Shown: positions 12,421 to 23,473, counted from the first letter of the stretch. The stretch is 64,000 nt of DNA from Piromyces finnis (GCA_002104945.1 MCFH01000039.1:462827-526826); one strand, 5' to 3'. Notes: generated from the letters alone by a model not told the origin. Numbers and translations: made by a program.

Positions 12421-13623
12421 TTAAAAATTAAATTTTTTAAAAAAATTTTTCTTGATAGGGGAAAAATTTATTAAAAATTTAAGTTGTAACACCAAAAATT
12501 TCTACGTTTGAATAGGAATAGAAGATAAAAAAGACTTTATAACACCTTCTCATGCTCATGCTTAGATCCTTAGGTTTTATATATAAGAAAAATAATAAAA
12601 ATATATAGATATAAAAAAATTTTTTTTTATATTATCTATATTATTTTTATTATTTTTTAAAGTATATATATATAAAAAAAATACAGTTTACATAGAATAA
12701 AAAGTGTTAAGGAAATATAACCTATGTAGTTTCTAGAGCACCCTCTTATTATCCAAAAGCTTAAAAAAATAATAAGAAAAGTGCACTTTTATGGAATTGA
12801 AAGGACAGGGGGTAACGTCGTATATTATCAACATATTATGAGTTGACTTTGTCCATTCAACAATTGAATTTGAAAAAATATTTTTTTCACAAACCTTAAT
12901 TAATAATAAAATGATATCCACCGGGCGGGTAGGTGATATTATTTGTATTATTAATGCAATAATAATAGAAAAGCCTATTAAAAATAATAAATATAAGAAG
13001 GTAGTTCAATCTATATTTTTTTATGTACTTTTTTCTACCACTTTATATTTATTATTTAAGCCAAAACAACGATTTTTCCAACACTGTTAAGTCTACTTGG
13101 GAGTCAGCATATATTATCCATATAATATGAGTGGACTCTTTCTATTTAAAAAATTGAATCAAAATTTTTTGTCTCTTGCCAATCACGAACTCTAATTAAT
13201 AACAAAATAATGATATTTTATCCTACTTGATATTATATTATTTATTTTGTTATACATTTGTTATTCTATAAGCAAAGAACAGAAAGCTTTAGCACTGCTA
13301 ATGAATATATAATAAGAAATTAAATAACTTTATGTATATTCTTTATAAAGCTCATGAAAAACCTAGATCAATGCAAATTCTTAATCATTTCTCTATCAAC
13401 ATGACAATCACGTGATTATTAACAACTATGCAGTCTTCATATGAAAGTCCTGCAATTAATTAACTATAGATAGTAAATATTCTTTTGACTATACATATAT
13501 TCCTTCTCAATCAATCTACTCAACCTCTACGGAATTCTCCTACAGAATCTTGCTGATTTATACCACTACATAACATATAAAACATCACATTAATCTATAA
13601 ACTATGACATACACGTGATTATT
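12421..13623. other. Non-coding AT-rich stretch
   Basis: No supported gene. Two diverged copies of about 140 bp (about 12,808-12,950 and 13,095-13,245) share a core with TATATTATC...ATATTATGAGT, an ACTCT/ACTTT element and an ATAATAAAAT...GATAT tail. CACGTG palindromes occur near 13,410 and 13,614. The stretch ends at the target duplication of the next element. Confidence 0.4.
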
Positions 13624-13627
13624 AATT

Positions 13628-14197
13628 TGATATAAGTTTCTTTTATGTTGTAGTAATTTAATATTAGTTTATTTATAATTTATTATATTAGGTGAAAAAT
13701 ATTTTATTACTATTAACTTCTCTCTTATTAATAATTTCACTTATAATATTTTCTTATTAATTATTAAAGCTCTTCCCTTTCTAATTATTAATTATTTTTA
13801 CATGAATATTTTTATATTATAAAATTCCTATAATTGAATATCAATTATATAATGTAATGTATTCATAATATATGAATAATAATTAAATAGGATATAGTAT
13901 AATATATTTTACATTTTATATGAAATATTACTATATAAGGAAAGGTAATGTAATACAAATAAGTATTACAATAAAATTAATACTAATATATAATATTAAT
14001 ATTTAAGAATATAATGAAATATGTACATGAATTCTATAACTAATATATAAATAATGTATTATAATATATATCAATTATTATATTATTATTATGAAATATT
14101 ATATATAAATTTCTAAAGATGAAATTGAATATTTTAAATAATAAAAATTATTTTAAATATTGGCTAATATGTAGCTAGACATATTAATTTCATATCA
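13628..14197 (-). repeat. 3' LTR of the young gypsy element
   Basis: A 570-bp direct repeat of 20,656-21,225, bounded by TGATAT and ATATCA. A purine tract AGCAGGGAAG (minus strand, 14,202-14,211) lies just upstream in element orientation. A diverged relic of the same LTR family is at about 63,418-63,740. Confidence 0.92.
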
Positions 14198-14537
14198 GAA
14201 ACTTCCCTGCTAGAATTGAGCTATAATTATTAATTATTTGATATAATTAAAATAATTATATGCGAAATAATTTAATAAAATTTATATTGAAATATTTTTA
14301 TAATTATATAAAAAAAATTAAAAATTTTTATAAAAATTTTTATATTTAAAATTTTTTTTTTTTTGTTTTGTTTTGTTTATATATATATGTATATATCTTT
14401 CTATTATTATTAATAATTAATATAATTATTAATCTACTAAGTTATCAATCTTCCTCTTACTTATTATTATAATTATATACTTATATAGTTAGTATATATA
14501 TATTTTAATACATTTATAATTTTATTTCATTTTATTT

Positions 14538-15476
14538 CTACTCCCTGAATGGTAATATATTTTTAAAATGGACATTTCTTTCTAAATATTGTCCCGTCAG
14601 TTCATCTTGTAATTTAGCTGTGTTCCAAGATATTTCTCTAATAATAAAAGGACCAATAAAATAGGGTTCTAACTTGTTTCTTTGTTGGTTCCTAATCTTT
14701 ACCTTATCCCCTATTTTGTAGTTATTTTTATTGTTCATACTTTGTTGAGCTAATCTTCTACTTTTCCAATAATTTATCGTCCCTAGCATTTTACTGGCAG
14801 CTTGTTTTACCCATTTGGCGTGGTCTATAAATCTTTCCATTAATAATTCTTCTATTGATCTTTCTTCTATACTTAATATTGAATTTCTTATATTTATATC
14901 AATTGGAATATTTTCTGATCTTCCATACAAGAGTTCAAAACTTGAATAACCAGTAGAAACAGATTTACAAGTTCGAATAGCCCATAATGCAATTGGTAAC
15001 AATACATCCCAGTTTTCATTGTTATCAGAGATATTTCTTAATTGCTTACCAATTTCTCTGTTTCTGTTTTCCACCAGTCCATTAGATTCCGGATGGTATG
15101 TACTAATGAAATGAATGTATACATCATAAAGATCTACAAATATTTTTGTGTACTCTGAAACAAATTGTACACCATTATCTGTTATTATTAATTGTGGAGT
15201 TCCATGCCTACTAAATACTTCAACTAAGAAATTAGTTACGTCTTGAGAAGTAGTAGTTCTAACTGGTTTTGCTTCCACCCATTTTGTAAAGTAATCCACA
15301 CATACCATTATATATTTATTCCCAAGTGTGGTTTCTCTTAATGGACCTATAATATCAAGACCAAGTCTAACAAAGGGTGCTTCTACAGGAGTTCTAAACT
15401 TTTCTGTCGGCTTTGGTAATGGCTCAGATTTATTTAACTGACATATTTTACATAAAGAGACATATTTTTTTACATC
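14538..15476 (-). CDS. gypsy integrase, catalytic core and C-terminal domain (frame-shifted from pol)
   Basis: An open frame of 312 codons that continues pol after a frame change at about 15,477. It completes the HHCC zinc finger (CKICQL), then gives the DDE core: LDIIGPL, ITDNGVQF and the Glu in SNGLVENRNREI. It ends with a GPF/Y-type module (LEPYFIGPFIIREI) and no chromodomain. The enzyme joins element cDNA to chromosomal DNA. The upstream pol frame runs on only to a TAA at 15,448, so as sequenced the integrase would be cut after its first zinc-binding half. This is either a recent one-base mutation or an assembly error in an A-rich stretch, since the rest of the element is intact. Confidence 0.88.
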   Translation of the reverse strand, partial: DVKKYVSLCKICQLNKSEPLPKPTEKFRTPVEAPFVRLGLDIIGPLRETTLGNKYIMVCVDYFTKWVEAKPVRTTTSQDVTNFLVEVFSRHGTPQLIITDNGVQFVSEYTKIFVDLYDVYIHFISTYHPESNGLVENRNREIGKQLRNISDNNENWDVLLPIALWAIRTCKSVSTGYSSFELLYGRSENIPIDINIRNSILSIEERSIEELLMERFIDHAKWVKQAASKMLGTINYWKSRRLAQQSMNNKNNYKIGDKVKIRNQQRNKLEPYFIGPFIIREISWNTAKLQDELTGQYLERNVHFKNILPFRE

Positions 15477-18400
15477 TGATTAAATTTTTCCAATAAAATT
15501 TGTTTTTGATTCTTTCATAAGTTTTCTGTACTCCTTCATGTCCAATTCTATGCTCTTTTGCAATTATTTTAATTTTAGTGTAAGGGTCATCAATAATCTC
15601 CCTAAAATTATTATTATCCTTGAAATATAATTTATTGTCAATAGTGACAATTTTATCATTTAAAAATTTTTTCATAAAATCGGAAACAAATTTTTCGTTC
15701 TCCTCCTCGGTAAAATTGGAACTATTGGTTTTGTTGGAAACATCGATATTTTTGATATTATTATTATTATCATTATTATTATTATTATTATTAATTTCCA
15801 AATTATCCAAATTATTAGCAATAAACTTATTAATGTTACCATTATTCTCATCTTTATTATTATTGTCATTACCATCAGAAATAGTAGTGTTAACAATTAA
15901 ATTCTCTTTCAAAGTTATTCTGGATAAAGCATTAGCAATTTTATTAGCTTTTCCTGGTTGATAAATAATATTAACTTTTAATTGACTAAATTTATCACAC
16001 CAGCGTTGATGTTTCTTTGTATTCGGTTCTCCTTTCTTAATGATGGGAACTAAAGGTTCATGATCAGTATAAAGAATGGTTTGAAATGGATTCCCTAGAA
16101 TATATGGTTCAAATTGTAAAAGACAATAATAAGCAGCAGTACCTTCTAATTCAGTAGTGGTATAATTTTCTTCCGTTTTCTTAATACTTCTACTAACAAA
16201 ATAAACTGGGTGTTCAATATTGTCATCATATAACTGTAGTAAAACACCACCAATTCCATATCCACAAGCATCAGATCTAATTATAAAAGGAACATCAAAT
16301 TTAGGAAAACAAAGAATTGGTGCATTAACTAGGCAATATATCAGATTTCTGAAACTTTGTTCTTGAATTTCTGTCCATTCATATTTAATTTTTTTCTTTA
16401 ATAGTTTGCAAAGAGGAGCTGCAATAGCAGAATAATTTTCAATAAAATTTCTGTAATAACTAGTCATACCTAAAAATGAACGTAGTTCAGAAATATCTCG
16501 TGGTGGGTTCATTTCTTTAATAGATGCGACTTTCTTTTCCAAAGGAAGTAAGCCATCAATAGTAACCCGATGACCTAAAGCCTCTATTTCAAGTTGACAA
16601 AAAGAACATTTCTCAATATTTAACTTTAATTTGTTATTACGTAAAATAGTAAAAACTTTTCTTAAGTCATTAATATGATCTTCAAAACTGGGAGAATAAA
16701 TAATAACATCATCTAAATATATTTGAACACATTCATTAATTAAATCGAAAAAGATACGATTCATTTCACGCTGAAAAGTGGCAGGAGCATTAGTTAATCC
16801 AAAAGGCATAACTTTAAAATAATAGTTACCAAATTTAGTGGTAAAAGAAGTTTTATCCATATCTTCTTTGAACATAGGAATTTGATGATATCCACTAAAT
16901 AAATCGATTGTTGAAAAGATTTTTGAGTCTTTAAGTGAGTCAAAAATTTCTTTGATTTTAGGTAGGGCGTATGCATCTTTAACAGTTACATTATTTAATT
17001 TTCTAAAATCAATGCAAAGGCGCCATTTTCCATTTTTCTTCTTAACCATAACCACTGGAGAAGCCCACGGAGAATGAGACGGTTCAATTAGACCTTTATT
17101 AATTAGTTTTTCTAATTCTTCTTTTAAACCTGATAATTGAACTTGTGAAATATTATAAGCTTTTTGTTTAATAGGGCGCACATTATCCTCCAAAATAATG
17201 TGGTGTGGTAACAAATTTGATGGTTCCAAATCATCAGAAGATACAGCAATAACATCATTAAAATTTTTAAGAAGAGAACTAAATAAATTTTTATCAACAT
17301 CGTTATCAACTTTGATATTAGAAATTATATTATTAATAATATCCATTTTATTATTATTATTATTTTCTATTTTGTTAAGTCTATTTTCTTCAACTACAGC
17401 TAAAATAGTACTAGCGGTTATATCTTCATAATCAAAATAAATATCTTCTACATCATTGGAATAGCAAGAAAGAGCTTGGGATTGAAATATAGAAATATCT
17501 TCAACATCAACAATAGGAATAAATTTATTATCAGAAGATTTCAAAATTAATGTTTTATCAACTGTATCAATCATAATGCGATTTTCATTTTGTGTTTTAA
17601 ATCCAATAATAGCATCATAAAATGAATCGTTTTTATCTGATATTCTAAATATAGAATCAAATTCAATTTTGCCTATTTTTACATGAAGTTTCACTAGATC
17701 ATATACTCTAGCAACATCATCAACCATTGCTTGTCTTATTCTTCCTCTAATTTGTCCTACAATTTCAAAATCTTTAATTTTATTATCTAAAAAGGAGCGC
17801 GTAATTAAATTTGTATTACTACATGCATCAATAAATATAGCTGCTGAATGGGAATTGATTGTACCATGAACAACTGCAACATCATGATCGTTTACTTTGG
17901 TTCTTCCATCGATATTAATGAAATTATTATTTAATTTATACAAATTATTATTATTTTCATCAACTTCAGTGGTACTAATAGTAATATTATCCAACTTTAA
18001 ATTCTTTAATCCCTTAATTAATTCAGCTTTGGACGTTTTACTAACACCTAAAAGTTGTCCAAAAGTAATATTAGCTGGAGTATTTAATAAATCGGTACAT
18101 ATATTATATTCTTCTGAATCTTTTAGCATTTGGATTGAAGTTTTTGTTTTTATACTATTAGAATTATCACTAGGTAATATATTTTCCAAAGTGGATTCTT
18201 CATTTATACGCGTGTTTTTACGCGTTTTCTTTACCTTATTAGCTTCTTTCATATCTATATCGGTATTTAAACTAGTAGTCTTATTTTTCTTTGATTTATC
18301 TTCATTTTCTAATTTAAAATTTACTTTCTTGGTTTTATTATTCTTATCAATTGAATTATCATTAATATTATTATTCAATTTTATATTATTATTTATATCT

Positions 18401-18996
18401 TTTTCATTATTATTATTATCCGAAGTGTTATCTTTAATATTGCTATAATTATTTTTATTATTGATATTGATATTGTTATTAATATTATTATTATCATTAT
18501 TATTTAAATTATTATTGTTAAAATTATTACTAGAATTATTAGTATTATTATTGGTATTAAAATTATTATTATAGATATCATCAAAATTATTACTAATATT
18601 ATTGTTAAAATTATTTTCATTTGTAATATTGCTATTCATATTATTAAAATTATTATTATTCATATTATTATTTAAATTAGTTTTATTCATATTATTAATG
18701 TTATTATTAGTGTTAATATTAGTATTAATATTTTTAAAATTATTCTTTTCTCTTTCTGTATTAGGAATTCTGGAATATGGATTTTTAGCTTTTAATTTCT
18801 CATCTCGATGTCTTTTAGCTGCAGCAACAATAGCTTCATAATTAGGTGAATAAGTAGTTGCTGTAACATCGGGATTCATTGTATTATTATTATTATAGTA
18901 ATAGTTATTATTAGTGTTGGCAGTTTGATTAACGGAAGTTTGCCCTCTTCCATAACCTAGTTTTTTGTATAATATGTAGAGTTCATGTGTGGGCAA
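15448..18996 (-). CDS. gypsy pol: protease, reverse transcriptase, RNase H, start of integrase
   Basis: An open frame of 1182 codons. Its first codon in the open stretch is TTG and it overlaps gag by 40 bp in the -1 frame, so it is most likely made as a Gag-Pol fusion by frameshifting at 18,960-18,966. Order: an Asn-rich low-complexity region of over 200 residues; a retropepsin-like stretch with FIDACSNTNLI, where the usual D-S/T-G triad reads D-A-C; RT with KKKNGKWRLCIDFR, LFSGYHQIPM, PFGLTNAPATFQ and catalytic YLDD at about 16,710; RNase H with RSDACGYGIGG, the TTELEG Glu and YTDHEPL; a closing ANALSR in place of the usual ADALSR; then the integrase HRIGHEG zinc-finger half. The frame breaks at about 15,477. 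Confidence 0.9.
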   Translation of the reverse strand: MPTHELYILYKKLGYGRGQTSVNQTANTNNNYYYNNNNTMNPDVTATTYSPNYEAIVAAAKRHRDEKLKAKNPYSRIPNTEREKNNFKNINTNINTNNNINNMNKTNLNNNMNNNNFNNMNSNITNENNFNNNISNNFDDIYNNNFNTNNNTNNSSNNFNNNNLNNNDNNNINNNININNKNNYSNIKDNTSDNNNNEKDINNNIKLNNNINDNSIDKNNKTKKVNFKLENEDKSKKNKTTSLNTDIDMKEANKVKKTRKNTRINEESTLENILPSDNSNSIKTKTSIQMLKDSEEYNICTDLLNTPANITFGQLLGVSKTSKAELIKGLKNLKLDNITISTTEVDENNNNLYKLNNNFINIDGRTKVNDHDVAVVHGTINSHSAAIFIDACSNTNLITRSFLDNKIKDFEIVGQIRGRIRQAMVDDVARVYDLVKLHVKIGKIEFDSIFRISDKNDSFYDAIIGFKTQNENRIMIDTVDKTLILKSSDNKFIPIVDVEDISIFQSQALSCYSNDVEDIYFDYEDITASTILAVVEENRLNKIENNNNNKMDIINNIISNIKVDNDVDKNLFSSLLKNFNDVIAVSSDDLEPSNLLPHHIILEDNVRPIKQKAYNISQVQLSGLKEELEKLINKGLIEPSHSPWASPVVMVKKKNGKWRLCIDFRKLNNVTVKDAYALPKIKEIFDSLKDSKIFSTIDLFSGYHQIPMFKEDMDKTSFTTKFGNYYFKVMPFGLTNAPATFQREMNRIFFDLINECVQIYLDDVIIYSPSFEDHINDLRKVFTILRNNKLKLNIEKCSFCQLEIEALGHRVTIDGLLPLEKKVASIKEMNPPRDISELRSFLGMTSYYRNFIENYSAIAAPLCKLLKKKIKYEWTEIQEQSFRNLIYCLVNAPILCFPKFDVPFIIRSDACGYGIGGVLLQLYDDNIEHPVYFVSRSIKKTEENYTTTELEGTAAYYCLLQFEPYILGNPFQTILYTDHEPLVPIIKKGEPNTKKHQRWCDKFSQLKVNIIYQPGKANKIANALSRITLKENLIVNTTISDGNDNNNKDENNGNINKFIANNLDNLEINNNNNNNDNNNNIKNIDVSNKTNSSNFTEEENEKFVSDFMKKFLNDKIVTIDNKLYFKDNNNFREIIDDPYTKIKIIAKEHRIGHEGVQKTYERIKNKFYWKNLIRCKKICLFM

Positions 18997-19886
18997 AATC
19001 TGGCAATATGACCTGGTTCATGGCAGAAATAACAGGTCTTTATGTGTAAGTTCTGCATTCCGTTAATCAAATCATTCATTTCATCATTTTGATTATTAAT
19101 GCTAGTAGTTAATCTTGTATTATTATTAGAATTTGATATATTAGAATATTGTGTACTAGCACCATTATTCATACTATTATAGCTTTTACTATAATTAACA
19201 TTATTACCATTATTATTACTATTATTATTAACATTATTATTTACTTTAATATTATGTGGAGGATTGTAATTATTGTAATTATTCGAATATCTAGGCCTAC
19301 TATAAGTATAATTCGAATTATTATAATTGTTATTATTAGTACGACGGTAGTTCATAGACGAAGTACTAGCTCTAAGATTTGGACCATTATGAATTTCATA
19401 ATATCTTTCAGCAATCCCCATAGCATCTTCAATTGATTTTGGATCTGCGAATGCAACCTTTTCATAAACATCATCTTGTGCAACTAGAGCGAATTCATAG
19501 TCATACACAGAAATCTTGTCTTTGAATTCATCTGGCAGATCATCATAAAGCTTCATAAACTTTTTATCAAATTCTAATACATTTTCATTAACTTCAATTT
19601 TTAACATTTTTAATTTCCTAAATTTGGCAGCTTTATCATTGTTTGAATGATATTTCTTCATAAGTATTACTTTACATTCATTAAGAGATAAGTCTCTATT
19701 TACTTTTCTCCTATGTTCCAGAATCGCTTTGGTAGCTTCTTCACGCGTACTAGCCAAAATATAACGGTAGATATCTTCATTAGCTACCTTTTCTATAGCT
19801 AACCAATTTTCTAAAAGATCCACCCAGGTATCTACATCTTGGTTAGTTCCTCCAATTGTTGGAAGTGGAATTTTAAATTCACCCAT
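18957..19886 (-). CDS. gypsy Gag polyprotein
   Basis: A 309-residue capsid/nucleocapsid protein starting at ATG 19,886. The N-terminal two thirds look like a Ty3-type gag (DTWVDLLENWLAIE, a YRYILASTREEA region, FDKKFMKLYDDLPDEFKDK). An Asn/Tyr/Ser-rich basic linker follows, then one CCHC knuckle CYFCHEPGHIARFC near the C-terminus that would bind element RNA. The stop (TAG, 18,957-18,959) comes directly after a slippery heptamer, giving both Gag and Gag-Pol. The start is the first ATG after the primer site and leader. Confidence 0.88.
   Translation of the reverse strand: MGEFKIPLPTIGGTNQDVDTWVDLLENWLAIEKVANEDIYRYILASTREEATKAILEHRRKVNRDLSLNECKVILMKKYHSNNDKAAKFRKLKMLKIEVNENVLEFDKKFMKLYDDLPDEFKDKISVYDYEFALVAQDDVYEKVAFADPKSIEDAMGIAERYYEIHNGPNLRASTSSMNYRRTNNNNYNNSNYTYSRPRYSNNYNNYNPPHNIKVNNNVNNNSNNNGNNVNYSKSYNSMNNGASTQYSNISNSNNNTRLTTSINNQNDEMNDLINGMQNLHIKTCYFCHEPGHIARFCPHMNSTYYTKN
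18960..18966 (-). promoter_or_regulatory. Candidate programmed -1 frameshift site A AAA AAC
   Basis: On the minus strand the last gag codons read ACA AAA AAC TAG. The heptamer A AAA AAC is in the zero frame in the classical X XXY YYZ register. A -1 slip gives CTA GGT TAT GGA, exactly the open pol frame (LGYG). The immediately adjacent stop codon would favour pausing. A second gypsy lineage in the window has the same arrangement at 49,105-49,111. Confidence 0.75.
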
Positions 19887-20635
19887 TATTGAATTGAAAA
19901 TAGAATAAATAATTAAATGGTAATATTATATGAAATAAAAAAAAATAAAATAAAAATAAATGTAATTCTTAATTATAAGATTAAAATAATGTAAATAATA
20001 CAATATTTTAATTCTCTTTAAATAAAATAAAATAAAATAAAATAATTAAAATAGTTAGAATTAAAATAAGTAAGAAGATACAATATTTTAATTCACTTAA
20101 AATAATATGAAAATTTCTTTAAAATAAAACTCACTATAACTAATATAGTTGGTAGTAAGCTTAATCAGATATTATAAAATAAGTAAAAATATTATAAAAT
20201 ATGTAATAATAATTCTTAAATATAAAATTCTTTATATATAATATAATGTTATATAGTAATATAACATAAAACTTTTCAAACTATTGAATAAAAATAAAAT
20301 AAATAATCTACCAACTAATAAACATATATGAATAAAAGATTAATCGTTTTTATTCTGGTCCGATTTCCCCAGTTTCTCTTATTCAATTATATAAAAATAA
20401 TAAAATTGTATTAATAATAATATTCTTGTGGATATTAGAATATAGCTTGACTAAAGTAAATACTCTAAATTTCACAAAATACAAAGGTAAAATAAAGAAA
20501 ATAAAAATAACAATTAATTCAATTCAATAATATCGCGTTTATTTTCCACTTAATAATAAAACACTCAAACTAAATAATTAAATTCACCTATATTATAGAT
20601 TTAATTAACTAATATTAATATCTTTTATTCTACAA
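19887..20635 (-). other. 5' leader of the young gypsy element
   Basis: Non-coding AT-rich stretch between the primer site and the gag ATG. It should hold the packaging region. No further motif is supported. Confidence 0.6.
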
Positions 20636-20652
20636 CCTCACACTTCGCACCA
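20636..20652 (-). other. Primer-binding site of the young gypsy element
   Basis: Minus strand TGGTGCGAAGTGTGAGG, 3 nt after the 5' LTR. It starts with TGG, complementary to the CCA end of a tRNA, and would pair with a tRNA ending CCTCACACTTCGCACCA. The tRNA identity was not determined. Confidence 0.75.
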
Positions 20653-20655
20653 ATT

Positions 20656-21225
20656 TGATATAAGTTTCTTTTATGTTGTAGTAATTTAATATTAGTTTAT
20701 TTATAATTTATTATATTAGGTGAAAAATATTTTATTACTATTAACTTCTCTCTTATTAATAATTTCACTTATAATATTTTCTTATTAATTATTAAAGCTC
20801 TTCCCTTTCTAATTATTAATTATTTTTACATGAATATTTTTATATTATAAAATTCCTATAATTGAATATCAATTATATAATGTAATGTATTCATAATATA
20901 TGAATAATAATTAAATAGGATATAGTATAATATATTTTACATTTTATATGAAATATTACTATATAAGGAAAGGTAATGTAATACAAATAAGTATTACAAT
21001 AAAATTAATACTAATATATAATATTAATATTTAAGAATATAATGAAATATGTACATGAATTCTATAACTAATATATAAATAATGTATTATAATATATATC
21101 AATTATTATATTATTATTATGAAATATTATATATAAATTTCTAAAGATGAAATTGAATATTTTAAATAATAAAAATTATTTTAAATATTGGCTAATATGT
21201 AGCTAGACATATTAATTTCATATCA
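20656..21225 (-). repeat. 5' LTR of the young gypsy element
   Basis: A 570-bp copy of 13,628-14,197, with TGATAT...ATATCA termini. By eye no difference from the other LTR is visible, which implies a very recent insertion. Confidence 0.92.
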
Positions 21226-21229
21226 AATT

Positions 21230-22489
21230 TGACTAACAAGAGAACAATAACTTTAGATATATCATCCTATTAAAATAAATACTATAGGATGATATGACTC
21301 TTTATTTATTATAAACATTGCCAACTTGCCAACACACTAAATAAATAACAAAATCCTTTCTAATCACATTTCTACCACTTGAACCATAAATCTATGCAAA
21401 TGAGATACACGTGATCCTCTTTTGAATATAAATAATCACTCTTTATTAAATGACTGATAAAAATAGGAATTACTATATCTATCTTTTAGTACACTTTATT
21501 TCCTATATTACCTAAAGACGAAACTCTTTTTAATAACAAACACCTGAATAAACAATACATGACCAACTATCAACCTCTTCACATAAATCTATGTTTTATT
21601 ATTAATTATAAAATGTTTTCTTTGTTTATTATTAATACTTAACTATCATTTTAGTTATTTATTAATATATACAAAAAAAGATATTTTCTATAACTAATAA
21701 TAATATTATTAAGCTATACTTATGTACTAAATTATAGTAAACAAGCAATACCCAAAAAATTTCTTTTTATATTAAATTGTATACAAAAAGCGCACATAAA
21801 ATTTCTTAATGATACCCATTGTACAACTTTGTTTCTACAATCTTGTAATGTATACAGTATTGTATAGTAATATCTTATAATATTCTACATTTGTAAGATT
21901 CTTTACATTACCTATACATTATTCATATCTTAAATACGCCTTACATTATCAACTTTTTCATATTTATTATCACAAAAAGGTATATACTTACGTAAAGTGG
22001 CGTATGATCCTAGGTTTTTATTCTCTTTGATGTTTTCTTGTTATGTTACTACCTAGTGGAAGTGGCGCATTATAGAAAATATCAGTTTATTATCTCTCAT
22101 GATTAAATTGTTTTTTCTCAAATTTTCTTTATTCTATAGTTAAAAACACATGTATTTTATTTCTTTTAATTCATGTAACTTGCTTTTATTACTTGTGCTA
22201 ATAAATTTAGTACAAATCACAAGTATTTAATTACATAAATAATTAAATAAAATAAAAGAATTTAAAACCTAACCCCTCTTTTCAAAAATTTTCTTTAATT
22301 TATATTCATATATTGCAATATATTATACATATTATATTAAATATATTCTTTATTTAATTATCATTTTATTTCATATTTCACCTATAACTATATATTGATT
22401 TATATTTAATATATATATTATTTCAATTTGTTATATAATTATACTTTTTAATATACAACTTATTTTATATTATTTCAATCGTTTGGTAT
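21230..22489. other. Non-coding AT-rich stretch
   Basis: No supported gene. Two short related motifs AGTGGCGYAT occur near 21,996 and 22,060. Nothing else stands out. Confidence 0.4.
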
Positions 22490-22880
22490 TCGATTTTTTT
22501 TTGGCGTAGCGATTTTACGAATACTAGTGGAATCTTCAATTTCAAGTGATCTTGAAATTGTGAAATTACTTCTAAAAAAACAGAAATTTTATTATTATCA
22601 AATTTTAAAGAACATCAGAAACATTAAAAATTCAAGTAACAAGACCTTAACCCTTTTAGAAATTATTATAAACACCTTTAACTCTTAAGGTCATAATTCT
22701 ATAACAAAAAACATACATAACTCAACAACGAATGGCAATTTTGGATAATTGTGTTTTCGATAATTTTACGTTCGTTAGAAAGCCACGCTCAAGAATTACA
22801 ACATATGTTAATGCGAGTATGATATCTCTGCTGGTTCACGGGATATTATGGTTTAAAGATAATTGTAAAGATGTAAAATA
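22490..22880 (-). repeat. Inverted relic of the 3.25-kb LTR-type element
   Basis: Read on the minus strand this matches about 6480-6860 in patches: GTGAACCAGCAGAGATAT, GAGCGTGGCTTTCTAACGAA, GGGTTAAGGTC-type motifs and AAGTGATCTTGAAATTG. These are the most GC-rich, best conserved pieces of the large LTR. Ends are not definable. Confidence 0.6.
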
Positions 22881-22950
22881 ATTAAATAATAAATAATTTT
22901 AAAATATCAGAGTTAAAAATGAAATTTGGATAAATATTCAAATTAGATCT

Positions 22951-23473
22951 TAAATAGCTTTTATTTAATTAAAATTAATTTAATAAAATATTTAAACTAT
23001 AACTATTTTAGTAAAACTAAATAGGCAATTCAAATCAAGTACTATTCACTTTGAATATGTGATCAAATATTATTTATATTATATTATTTATATACTATTT
23101 ATCTATTTCTATCAAAAATAATAATAAAACTATTAATACTAACCTGTTAAGGTCTTTTCGTGTTTTGATAGTTGTTTTCTAGGGAGTTGTTATTTTAAAG
23201 AATCGTTTTGGCAATAAAAACTAAGAAAATAACACTTAATTAAATAAAACACAAAATTATCAAAACACAAAAAGACCTTAACAGGTTAGTATTAATAGTT
23301 TTATTATTGTTTTTGATAGAAATAGATAAATAGTATATAAATAATATAAATAATACTTGATCACATATTCAAAGCGAATAGTACTTGATTTGAATTGTCT
23401 ATTTAGTTTTACTAAAATAGTTATAGTTTAAATATTTTATTAAACTAATTTTAATTAAATAAAAGCTATTTAA
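22951..23473. repeat. Large inverted repeat built from LTR fragments
   Basis: The left arm 22,951-23,170 and right arm 23,258-23,473 are near-perfect reverse complements, with the arm ends reading CCTGTTAAGGTC and GACCTTAACAGG. The loop segment at about 23,172-23,240 itself recurs inverted at about 23,472-23,540. The arms resemble the middle of solo-LTR family B (ATTTAAACTATAACTATTTT...), so two opposed LTR pieces probably generated it. Confidence 0.7.

Larger units (their letters stand above)
13628..21225 (-). mobile_element. Young Ty3/gypsy retrotransposon, near-complete
   Basis: A 7.6-kb element on the minus strand with two 570-bp LTRs that look identical and have TGATAT...ATATCA ends. 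A 4-bp AATT flanks both sides (13,624-13,627 and 21,226-21,229). A tRNA primer site lies 3 nt inside the right (5') LTR and a purine tract lies next to the left (3') LTR. It encodes gag, then protease, RT, RNase H and integrase, the Ty3/gypsy order, and has no chromodomain. One frame change in the integrase zinc finger is the only obvious lesion, so insertion was very recent. Confidence 0.93.

Noticed and set aside
17897-18448. Leu/Phe-rich plus-strand ORF resembling a membrane protein
   Set aside because: Antisense of the Asn/Lys-rich part of the gypsy pol.
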